From: Adlercreutzia sp. ZJ176
GTDB lineage: Bacteria; Actinomycetota; Coriobacteriia; Coriobacteriales; Eggerthellaceae
DNA: 64,000 nt
NCBI RefSeq assembly: GCF_011038975.1
Contig: NZ_JAAKEC010000009.1
Span: 1-64,000 of the forward strand
Direction of reading: 5' to 3'
Shown here: positions 42,506-49,795 of the stretch, piece after piece
Numbering within the stretch: the first letter of the stretch is position 1
How the letters are laid out: each line of letters opens with the position of its first letter
Program-made: the position numbers and the translations under genes
Notes under the pieces: model-generated
What the model was told of the DNA's origin: nothing
Seen by the model: the letters and a program-made list of their open reading frames with translations, nothing else
The model's database searches: none

Positions 42506-43720
42506 CTACCTCAGCTGGCTCACCAGGTTGTCGGTCTCGCGAGCGATGCGCATCTCCTCGTCGGTGGTCACCACGCAGATCTTGATGGGGCTGTCGTCGA
42601 TGGAGATCACGCGGTTCATGCCGATGGCGCCCTCCACGTTGTTGCGTTCCTTGTCCAGGATCATGCCCATGTGCGCCAGCCCGCGGAAGATGCGCTCGCG
42701 CAGGTCAGCCGAGTTCTCGCCGATGCCCGCCGTCATCACCACGGCGTCGGTGCGCGTCATGGCGGCGTAGTAGCTGCCGATGGCCTTCTGCACGCGGTAC
42801 ACGTACATGTCGATGGCGAGCTCCGCGTGCTCGTCGCCGCGCGCGGCCGCGTCGAGCACATCGCGCATGTCGCCGCTCGAGCCCGCGATCCCCAGGATGC
42901 CGCTCTTGCGGTTCAGGACCTCGTCCATCTCGTCGAACGTGATGCCCTCGCGGCGCATGATGTAGGTGATGATGGCCGGGTCGATCGAGCCCGAGCGCGT
43001 GCCCATCATGAGGCCCTCGAGCGGCGTGAAGCCCATGGTGGTGTCGATGGACTTTCCGTGGTTGACCGCCGTGATGGAGCCGCCGTTGCCCAGGTGGCAC
43101 GTGATGAGGCCCAGGTCGCGCAGGGGCCGCCCGAGCAGGTTCGCCGCCTGCTGCGCCGCGTAGCGGTGACTCGTGCCGTGCGCGCCGTAGCGGCGGATGG
43201 AGTACTCGTCGTAGTAGCGCATGGGCAGCGGGTACATGTACGCCTTCGGCGGCATGGTCTGGTGGAACGCCGTGTCGAAGACGGCCACCTGCGGCGTGTT
43301 CGGCAGGAGGTTCCGCGTCATGTCGATGCACGCGTCAGCCGGCGGGTTGTGCAGGGGCGCGAGCTCCTCGCACTTGGCCAGGTTGGCGCGCGCCTCGTCG
43401 TCGATAAGCGTGGCCTTGGTGAAGAACTCTCCGCCCGCCACGATGCGGTTGCCGATGGCGTCGATCTGATCGAGGCCGCTGATGGGGCTCTCCGGGTCGT
43501 CCACCATGATGTCGAGCAGCTTGCGCAGGCACTGCTCAACCGTGAGCCCCGCCACGTTGTACGTGACCTTCTGGAAGTCGGGCGCGAACGACACGTTCAT
43601 GAACGCGCGCTCCGTGCCCACCTTCTCGGCCAGGCACTTCATGCGCGCGTCCTTGCCCTCGGTCTCGATGAGCTGCGACTTGAGCGAGGAGCTCCCCGCG
43701 TTCACCACGAGCACTAGCAT
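42506..43720 (-). CDS. ackA: Acetate kinase
   Basis: 404 residues, full family length. VLVVNAGSSSLKSQL at the start, FDTAFHQTMP near 150, RRYGAHGTSHRY near 175, CHLGNGGSITAV near 207 and FTAGIGEN-type MTAGIGENSADLRER near 325 are the ASKHA phosphotransferase motifs. It interconverts acetyl phosphate plus ADP with acetate plus ATP. No phosphotransacetylase adjoins it. It overlaps the spermidine-synthase-like gene by 7 bp, so both are co-translated. Confidence 0.96.
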   Translation of the reverse strand: MLVLVVNAGSSSLKSQLIETEGKDARMKCLAEKVGTERAFMNVSFAPDFQKVTYNVAGLTVEQCLRKLLDIMVDDPESPISGLDQIDAIGNRIVAGGEFFTKATLIDDEARANLAKCEELAPLHNPPADACIDMTRNLLPNTPQVAVFDTAFHQTMPPKAYMYPLPMRYYDEYSIRRYGAHGTSHRYAAQQAANLLGRPLRDLGLITCHLGNGGSITAVNHGKSIDTTMGFTPLEGLMMGTRSGSIDPAIITYIMRREGITFDEMDEVLNRKSGILGIAGSSGDMRDVLDAAARGDEHAELAIDMYVYRVQKAIGSYYAAMTRTDAVVMTAGIGENSADLRERIFRGLAHMGMILDKERNNVEGAIGMNRVISIDDSPIKICVVTTDEEMRIARETDNLVSQLR

Positions 43721-44715
43721 GCGGCATCATTCCTCTCAGGCGTCGGGATCACGTCGGAAAACGCGTACTCCGCGTCAGAGGCGATCACCAGGTAGTTGTC
43801 CTTGTCGCTGAACCGCTCGTCAGACGCGAAGGTCACCGTCACGTGCGCGAAGAGGCGGTCCAGCTCGTTGATGAGGCGGATGAGGTGGCGGAACTCCCGC
43901 CACTCGGGCCCGCTCACCACGTTCACCAGGTAGAGGCCGCCCGGGTTCAGGCGGTCCTTCACCGCGCGCACGCCGGTGGCGCCCGCCAGGTCGGCGACCG
44001 CGGCAGCGCCCGCGAACGCGTCGTTGCAGATGGCGTCGTAGCGCTTCTCGCAGCCGGCGAGGTACCCCAGGCCGTCGTCGACGACGAGGTTGAAGCGCTG
44101 CGCCGATCCCTCGCACGCGCTGAGCTCGCGCTCGAGCTTGTCGACGAAGAAGAAGCGCCGCGCGATCTCGGCGATGGCGGGATCCGACTCCACCACGTCG
44201 ACGCGCAGGCCGGGCCGCGTCATGAGCGCGTGCTTGGGCCACGCGCACCCGCCGCCCCCGATCATGAGCACGTCGCGGATGGCGAAGGGGACACCGGCGG
44301 GTTGGGCGCCGTCGGCGGGGCGAGTGGCGCCAACGGGCTGGGCGGCGCCGACAGGCTGGGCGCCCTCGGCGTCGGCGCCGACAGCCGCTCCTGCGTCCGC
44401 GCCCGCAGCCTCGAACATGCGGTCGAAGGCACGGTGGTACTCGAACACCGGCTCATGCCAGCGCTCCCCCAGGTAGGTGGCGGACTGGTACGCACCGCCC
44501 ACGTTGAGCACGCGAATGCACTCGCCGTCCTCGGCGCACACGGTGTACACCCGCGCGAGCCCCGCGTCCGTGCGCCGCACGTGCGGGTCGAGCTGGAGCA
44601 GCTTGCGCACCGCCAGCGCGTTCGCCGCCGTCACGCCGACGCCCGCCGCCACGAGCGCCGCGCCCTTCGCGCGTCCCGCCAGGCCGGCAACTCTGCCCGC
44701 GCCCGTCTTCGCCAT
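43714..44715 (-). CDS. Spermidine synthase-like SAM-binding protein
   Basis: 333 residues. The Rossmann core is visible as DVLMIGGGGCAWPKHAL, RVDVVESDPAIAEIARRFF, FNLVVDDGLGYL and YDAICNDAF. It resembles polyamine-synthase-like proteins but lacks an obvious full substrate site. An N-terminal hydrophobic stretch (AALVAAGVGVTAANALAV) may be a membrane anchor. Residues about 105-140 are a GA/QPVGA repeat insert. Its stop overlaps the ackA start. True spermidine synthase activity is doubtful. Confidence 0.8.
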   Translation of the reverse strand: MAKTGAGRVAGLAGRAKGAALVAAGVGVTAANALAVRKLLQLDPHVRRTDAGLARVYTVCAEDGECIRVLNVGGAYQSATYLGERWHEPVFEYHRAFDRMFEAAGADAGAAVGADAEGAQPVGAAQPVGATRPADGAQPAGVPFAIRDVLMIGGGGCAWPKHALMTRPGLRVDVVESDPAIAEIARRFFFVDKLERELSACEGSAQRFNLVVDDGLGYLAGCEKRYDAICNDAFAGAAAVADLAGATGVRAVKDRLNPGGLYLVNVVSGPEWREFRHLIRLINELDRLFAHVTVTFASDERFSDKDNYLVIASDAEYAFSDVIPTPERNDAAC

Positions 44716-44915
44716 AGCACGCCCCCTTCCCGAAGCGCGCCCGCAAGGGCGCGTCGTCTTTCAGCTCATCCCATGATACCTGCTGGATCCCCCGAACGGC
44801 GCGACGTTGCCCCATCGCGTTCACGCGATGGCAACTATCATCACGGTATCGGCGGCGTCACCACAGCACAGTCACCACGGCACCGAGCACCACGGCGCCG
44901 CCCAGCTCATACTGC

Positions 44916-45503
44916 CTAGCAGGCGAGCATGTCGGACGCCACCTGCGCGGCCGCGTCCTCGCCCGCCAGGGCCTCAAGCACCGCGAGTGCGAACGGCAGC
45001 GACTTCGCCGGTCCGCTTCCCGTGATGAGGTTGCCGTCGCGCACCACGTCGTCGGGCTGGTACGCGCCCGCGGGGAACACGTCCTCACAGCTCGGGTAGC
45101 ATGTGGCGCGGCGGCCGTCGAGCAGGCCCAGGTGCGCCAGGAGCATAGGGGCGGCGCAGATGGCCGCGACCAGGCGCCCCTCCTCGAGCTGGGAAGCGAG
45201 CGCCGCGCGCAAGGGCTCGCAGTCGGAGAGGTTCTCGTAGCCCCTCATGCCGCCCGGCAGGATGATCGCGTCGAAGCTGCCCAGGTCAACGTCGCCGTCG
45301 GACACCGCCACGTCGGCCGTGACGGGTACCCCCTGTGCCGAGCTCACCTCGCGCGTGGGCATGACCGACGCCGTGACCACCTCCACGCCTGCGCGGCGCA
45401 GCACGTCAACCGAAGTCAGAGCCTCAATCGTCTCGAAGCCCCCGCCCAGCATGACCGCCACCCGGCAGTCCTCGGCAGCCTTGCACTCCACAGCGCATCC
45501 CAT
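44916..45503 (-). CDS. DJ-1/PfpI family protein
   Basis: 195 residues of the class I glutamine amidotransferase-like fold: VAVMLGGGFETIEALTSVDV, then DAIILPGGMRGYENL, and the nucleophile-elbow Cys in LVAAICAAPMLLAHLG; TGSGPAKSLPFALAVLE near the end. Such proteins act as glyoxalase/chaperone-like or YajL-type deglycases; the precise role is not determinable. GAAGGGG precedes ATG 45503. Confidence 0.88.
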   Translation of the reverse strand: MGCAVECKAAEDCRVAVMLGGGFETIEALTSVDVLRRAGVEVVTASVMPTREVSSAQGVPVTADVAVSDGDVDLGSFDAIILPGGMRGYENLSDCEPLRAALASQLEEGRLVAAICAAPMLLAHLGLLDGRRATCYPSCEDVFPAGAYQPDDVVRDGNLITGSGPAKSLPFALAVLEALAGEDAAAQVASDMLAC

Positions 45504-45651
45504 AGCGTCCCCTTCCTCACAGCACCTGCGAACAGCACTTGCAGTTGGCCATTCATGAATGCATCGAGCATAACGCCCCGAGGGCACGATCGCCGCGCGA
45601 ATTCGCAACCTGTCAGATCGACGGCGAAATCTCCATGCGCCGAAGAGCCCA

Positions 45652-46171
45652 TCACCTGATCTCGGCGCCGAAGGGAAGCAAGCTCAGCTTCTCCAAGGAG
45701 CGAAGCTTTCTCCTGATCGGCTTTCGCTACGTCCGGAATGGCGAATGCCGATTGGACGTAATAGCGCCTGCCGGCAAGGTTTGCCACGAAGTCCACCTCA
45801 CGGGTCACAGAGCGGCGAACTCCGCCCTCATCGTACTCCCGGTCCCTAACAACACCGACGTCGACCGAGAAGCCCCGGTAGCGCAACTCGTTGTAGACGA
45901 CGTTTTCCATCAGGTGATTCTCCTCGTCTTGGCGGAATCCCACCCGGGCGTTGCGCAATCCCACGTCCTCGAAGTAGTACTTGAGCGGCGCGCCGATGTA
46001 TTTGCGCCCTTTGACGTCATAACGGCTCGCCGCGCTCACCAGGAACGAGTCCTCCAGGTACCCGATATATGACTTCACGGTGTTGAGGCTGATGTCGCTC
46101 TTCAGCACGCTCTTGAATGTGGCTTGGATCTTTGAGGCATTGGTGAGCGAGCCGGTAGCCAAGGCGAGCAC
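45652..46171 (-). pseudogene. Truncated DUF4143 ATPase fused to the tail of a YccF gene
   Basis: From 46171 the frame encodes only the C-terminal DUF4143 part (KYYFEDVGLRNARVGF, LMENVVYNELRYRGFSVDVG, REVDFVANLAGRRYY) of a gene like 3951-5240. The ATPase half is missing. Homology stops near 45700, and there another frame reads KLSLLPFGAEIR plus TGA (45652), the last residues of a YccF protein like that at 48058. So two gene remnants are joined by an old deletion. Unlikely to be functional. Confidence 0.75.
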
Positions 46172-46587
46172 GTTCAGCTAATGACAAGTTGCCGCCCATG
46201 GGAATGCTTTTGTCAATAGAATTACATGCCTCCCAACCAGAAGATGCGCGGCGAAACCTTATACAACCACGCGATTTCCTCCATGGCGCATCTTGAAAAC
46301 ATGTGCTGGCTGACAACCCGCTTTGGCGCCGGCAGTCAGGTGATTGACGGTACCGCGAGGGATTGCCAGTCACCAAATGGCTCGCAAAGGAGAGCTGAAA
46401 GCCATCGCCGGCATCGCAAGGTACGAGCTCGACATCGTCGCAGCTCTTTCCAGCGCGGCAGAACTCGCACGGAACGCCCTTCTTGGCAAGCCCGTCGAGC
46501 ACGTCAACATGCTGTCGGCATAAGCGCAGCAGATGCCATAGGGTCACGCCTAACGGCACGTATCACCCAACGGCAGCATGGCCTGCA
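46172..46587. other. Remnant DNA without recognisable gene
   Basis: About 415 bp between two pseudogenes. All frames are interrupted or show unlikely composition; one open plus-strand stretch at about 46375-46525 (GELKAIAGIARYELD) is not recognisable. Probably decayed sequence. Confidence 0.45.
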
Positions 46588-47050
46588 TTATTTGTCACTT
46601 GGCGCATGGCCCTTTGTCGCCTGTGTCCCAAGATGACAAAGAGCACGGGAAGATGGTCGGCTGGTACAACGCGGCAATGTCCGTCATGGGCACGATCATG
46701 TCCTTTTGCGCCGGTCTGTTCGCCGTGGGAGGATGGCAGGACGCGTTTAAGGTCTACCTGATCACCATCCCGATCCTCATCATGCTGATCGCCTTCCTGC
46801 CGTCGATGAGGCCCAAGGCCATGGCGAGCCAGGCAGAGGGGGCAGCCCAGGACGACGAGAAGGAGGACGAGGTCAAGCCTGGCTGGCGGAAGGCGACGAT
46901 CCCCCTGACGATTGAAGTGCTCTTCGTCTGCCTGTGCTACTTCACGGTTCTGTACATGATGGCATTGTTCATCGTCGACGGAGGCGTTGGCGACGAGGCT
47001 TTCGTCGGCACCGTAGGCGTCAATGAGAATGGCGAGGGCGTTGCCATTGG
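46588..47050 (+). pseudogene. Internal fragment of an MFS transporter
   Basis: About 150 codons of the middle of an MFS permease: GKMVGWYNAAMSVMGTIMSF, GWQDAFKVYLITIPILIMLI, a charged central loop (DDEKEDEVKPGWRK), and LTIEVLFVCLCYFTVLYMMA. The first four or so helices and the whole C-terminal half are absent; similarity ends near 47050, just before the conserved leader of the ORF6N gene, which seems to have replaced the rest. Confidence 0.8.
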
Positions 47051-47128
47051 AAAGAGGAGCCGCTTAAGATGTGGCAAAGGCGACCATGCCCTAGATGGCT
47101 CTCCCACGCAAGCGCCTTCCCCGATTGG

Positions 47129-47134
47129 TATAAT
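47129..47134 (+). promoter_or_regulatory. Conserved TATAAT in the ORF6N leader
   Basis: TTGGTATAATCCGCC is conserved in both ORF6N leaders (47129-47134 here; 60676-60681 on the minus strand for the other copy), 36 bp before each ATG. A clear -35 is not seen. Confidence 0.5.
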
Positions 47135-47170
47135 CCGCCTCACCAGACAAAGAGCGAAGAGGCGGAAGCT

Positions 47171-47737
47171 ATGGCAAGCGAAGAGAGGGGCCCGTCCACC
47201 GAGCCCGTGAAGGCGGAAGAAGGCGCGTTGGCCGCGATCGTCCCCGTGAGCGAGCCGGCCATACGCGACCTTATCTATACGGTACGCGGCACCCAGGTCA
47301 TGCTCGACAGCGACCTGGCGATGCTTTACGGGGTGGAAACCAGGATCATCAACCAAGCTGTTCGCCGTAACCAAGAACGCTTCCCCGAACACTTCTGCTT
47401 TCAGCTGAGCAAGGACGAGTGGGGAGTTTCGAAATCACAAACTGTGACTTCAAAACGGGCAGAGGGCAGCGGCGGACGCCGCAAGCTCCCGAATATGTTC
47501 ACCGAGCAGGGTGTGGCAATGCTCTCCGCCGTGCTCAGAAGCGAGACTGCCATTCGCGTGAGCGTCCAAATCATGGACGCCTTCGTCGAGATGCGCCACT
47601 TCATCGCCGGCAACGCCGCCATGTTCGAGCAAATCCGCGCCGTGGAGCTGTGCCAGCTGGAGTACCAGAGGACGACCGACGAGCGCATCGAGGACGAGGA
47701 GTCCGTGCGCGCCGTCCTCGCGCGCCTCGAGAGGTAG
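47171..47737 (+). CDS. ORF6N domain protein with internal deletion of its C-terminal domain
   Basis: 188 residues. The ORF6N DNA-binding domain (LIYTVRGTQVMLDSDLAMLYG, then INQAVRRNQERFPEHFCFQL, FTEQGVAMLSAVLRSETAI) is followed by a helical linker (VEMRHFIAGNAAMFEQI). Compared with the 320-residue copy at 59678-60640, about 125 residues between TTDER and IEDEESVRA are missing in frame, removing the whole PLD-like domain. It may still bind DNA. ORF6N proteins are typical of phages and mobile islands. Confidence 0.85.
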   Translation: MASEERGPSTEPVKAEEGALAAIVPVSEPAIRDLIYTVRGTQVMLDSDLAMLYGVETRIINQAVRRNQERFPEHFCFQLSKDEWGVSKSQTVTSKRAEGSGGRRKLPNMFTEQGVAMLSAVLRSETAIRVSVQIMDAFVEMRHFIAGNAAMFEQIRAVELCQLEYQRTTDERIEDEESVRAVLARLER

Positions 47738-48057
47738 GACCCTCGTCCGCAGGGCCTTTTCCGCATTCGGATGTCTCTCATCCCTGATGATCAAAGGGGT
47801 GCCTTTCGCATCCCCGCAACCTAGGATCAGTTTCAAAACTTCAAAAATCTTAAAGTTTCGAAACTGATCTGGCGAGAACTATCGCACCCGAAGCCATTGC
47901 AATAATAGACAGCACCCCGCGAGGGCAGCGGACAGAACGCCTTATCGCCTTCCCCCACCGCCGCACAAAAAGGGTGGAGCGCCTCAAATTACTCTATTAC
48001 CGTTAAGCATAGTTTTTGGAGCAATGCGGCTGCGGCGGCTGCGGCCGCAAAGAGCTC
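47738..48057. other. 320-bp intergenic region with hairpin
   Basis: Starts with the conserved ORF6N 3' flank (to about 47815), then the long hairpin at 47825-47869, then AT-rich DNA. No gene seen. Confidence 0.5.
47825..47869. promoter_or_regulatory. Long imperfect inverted repeat
   Basis: GATCAGTTTC-A-AAACTT pairs with AAAGTTT-C-GAAACTGATC around a short A/T loop, one mismatch in an arm of about 17 bp. It is either a terminator between convergent ORF6N and yccF genes or a protein-binding site. Confidence 0.55.
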
Positions 48058-48417
48058 CTACCTAATCTCGGCACCGAAGGGGAACAGGCTCAGCTTCGCC
48101 AGCTTGAACAGCTGCAAGCCGAACGGGATCCCCACGATGGTGATGCACCACAGCGCGCCGAGGACGGCGTACGAGATCGCCTCCCACAGGCCGATGACCA
48201 GCAGCCAGACGATGTTAGCCAGAAGCGACGGCGCTCCCCCGCCGTAGCTGATCTCCTTGCCGAACGGCGCCAGGGTGAGGCTCGCGAACTTGAAGCACTG
48301 CCGCCCCAGCGGAATGCCCACGATGGTCACGTAGAAGATGATTCCGGCGAGCACCCACCCCAGAGCCGTGAACAGCCCGCCGAAGATGATCCAGATGATG
48401 TTCCCGACTGTGCGCAT
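48058..48417 (-). CDS. YccF domain membrane protein
   Basis: 119 residues built of two internal repeats: FYVTIVGIPLGRQCFKFASLTLAPFGKEI and WCITIVGIPFGLQLFKLAKLSLFPFGAEI share the IVGIP-G-Q-FK-A-L-L-PFG-EI pattern (each shown part is under one domain). About four hydrophobic segments. YccF is a small inner-membrane protein of unknown function. It is high-GC like the chromosome, unlike the operon that follows divergently from 48683. The tail of a second YccF gene is at 45652-45695. Confidence 0.88.
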   Translation of the reverse strand: MRTVGNIIWIIFGGLFTALGWVLAGIIFYVTIVGIPLGRQCFKFASLTLAPFGKEISYGGGAPSLLANIVWLLVIGLWEAISYAVLGALWCITIVGIPFGLQLFKLAKLSLFPFGAEIR

Positions 48418-48682
48418 AGCCTTCCTTCCGTCGTCGCGTGATTCAACACCTCAACGCCATTATCTGGCAATTGCTCAACAGGAGATGCGTTTCACCACTT
48501 TAGACGAAACTATCAGGGTCAACCACTGCTTTCCAGATTAAGCTACCCAAACGATGCAATAGACGCAATACGATCATCCCCATGATATGACAGAGGCTCG
48601 GATGTCACAACGATGGTCTGGTAAACTATTCGTCACATACTAGGCAAAGCCTAATGGTTTCTCCAGCAACTAAGAGGTTTTT

Positions 48683-49795
48683 ATGAGCGGGCCAAAGTGC
48701 TATAAATGCAAGGTTGTCTCCGAAGCGGAGTTACTCCGAAGGGAGAGCGAAGCCCTTGAGCGGCGATGTGAAGCTTTAGTCGGCAAGTGCCAGAAAGCGC
48801 TAGCCGAACTCGATAACCCAGACTTTTTATCCATCCCAAAAGCAAAGTCAAATGACCGCGCGGAGCTCATCAAGTGGGAAGACGAACTCCGTTCGACAAT
48901 ATCGAAAATCCAGCTGCAATCTGATAGGGATTACGCAAAAAGAATTGTGGGCAAAATGAAAGGATGCGCCGCCCCACTCGACACCTCCGCAATAAGAATG
49001 CACACGCATGCGCCCCAGGCAAATCAACAGGACGATCAAACAAGAATAAGCTTTGAAGAGATCGATAAACTCCTATCAATTATAGCAACCGTGAGAAATA
49101 GGCGTAACGCTGCGAGCTTAGTCGAAAGGATAATCAGTCTAAGCAAAAGCGATGACATCGCACAAGCAAGAGGCGATTTGCTGACAGTGAAAACTGAACT
49201 GAGTCAACTGCTCTACATTCAAAACCTCAGAGAGCTTGCTGCTAATGAGCTTTTGCGCATTGAAGGTATAACAAACTCTGCCGCTGCAAGAGCACGCGAT
49301 GTCGCCATCGAAATCTCAACCCAGGCAGAGTACGAAGAGCTCAAACGTTTGATAAAGAAAGCCGAGATAGAACACGCCAAAAAGCAAGACGAAGATTACA
49401 TCTCGAAGGCTCTCCAGGATGCGCTCGCAGAATTGGGATACAGCCCCCTAGAAAGCTTCGACGTTACAGATTTCGGAAATGTAGTGCTCGCAGAACATCC
49501 GAATTACAGTGATTATGCACTTAGAACCCAAATAAACCCGAACAATGGGATGATGTTCACACGAATAGTTGCGTTTGAAGAACATGGCCTCGAAGAGGAT
49601 ACTGAGGTAGAGAAAGCTAGCTGCAGTCAGATTCACGCAATGCGAGAAAAGATGAGCGACCAAGGAATCGAGCTAACGCTGACAAGCGAAAGAGCAGCTG
49701 GCACTCGACCCGTAGAGTTAATCGAAAAAGAACGCAAAAAGAGAAGCGACGGCCGAAAGAAGCAGCAGGAGACAGGAATAATCCGTGAACGGTAA
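48683..49795 (+). CDS. Coiled-coil protein, first gene of the AAA+/kinase operon
   Basis: 370 residues, not recognised. It opens MSGPKCYKCKVV (a CxxC pair), then long charged heptad-like helices (RRESEALERRCEALVGKCQKA; EYEELKRLIKKAEIEH) and a mixed domain at about residues 245-330 (ALAELGYSPLESFDVTDFGN). The C-terminal 40 residues are Lys/Arg/Glu-rich. AAGAGG precedes ATG 48683. Its stop overlaps the ATPase start by 11 bp. It might be a scaffold or substrate adaptor for the ATPase (inference from position). Confidence 0.8.
   Translation: MSGPKCYKCKVVSEAELLRRESEALERRCEALVGKCQKALAELDNPDFLSIPKAKSNDRAELIKWEDELRSTISKIQLQSDRDYAKRIVGKMKGCAAPLDTSAIRMHTHAPQANQQDDQTRISFEEIDKLLSIIATVRNRRNAASLVERIISLSKSDDIAQARGDLLTVKTELSQLLYIQNLRELAANELLRIEGITNSAAARARDVAIEISTQAEYEELKRLIKKAEIEHAKKQDEDYISKALQDALAELGYSPLESFDVTDFGNVVLAEHPNYSDYALRTQINPNNGMMFTRIVAFEEHGLEEDTEVEKASCSQIHAMREKMSDQGIELTLTSERAAGTRPVELIEKERKKRSDGRKKQQETGIIRER

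Larger units (their letters stand above)
47096..47815. repeat. Left ORF6N repeat unit (inverted relative to the right unit)
   Basis: Leader of about 75 bp, ORF6N gene and about 75 bp of 3' flank, closely matching the reverse complement of 59598-60712. The left unit lacks about 125 internal codons. The two units bracket the AT-rich accessory island. Confidence 0.8.

Noticed and set aside
39737-43717. A 1,326-codon open frame on the plus strand
   Set aside because: It is antisense to the molybdoenzyme and acetate kinase genes, has His/Arg/Val-rich composition typical of complementary frames in GC-rich DNA, and no domain signatures.
43714-44715. True spermidine synthase (SpeE)
   Set aside because: The SAM-binding core fits, but the polyamine-site motifs are not evident and there is a repeat insert and N-terminal hydrophobic segment, so only the superfamily is claimed.
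46017-46559. 180-codon minus-strand frame
   Set aside because: Its left end overlaps the DUF4143 fragment in another frame and the rest has no recognisable or compositionally plausible coding pattern.
48587-48627. Sigma70 promoter for the kinase operon (ATGACA...TAAACT)
   Set aside because: The spacing is far from 17 nt; no convincing promoter could be picked in 48418-48682.
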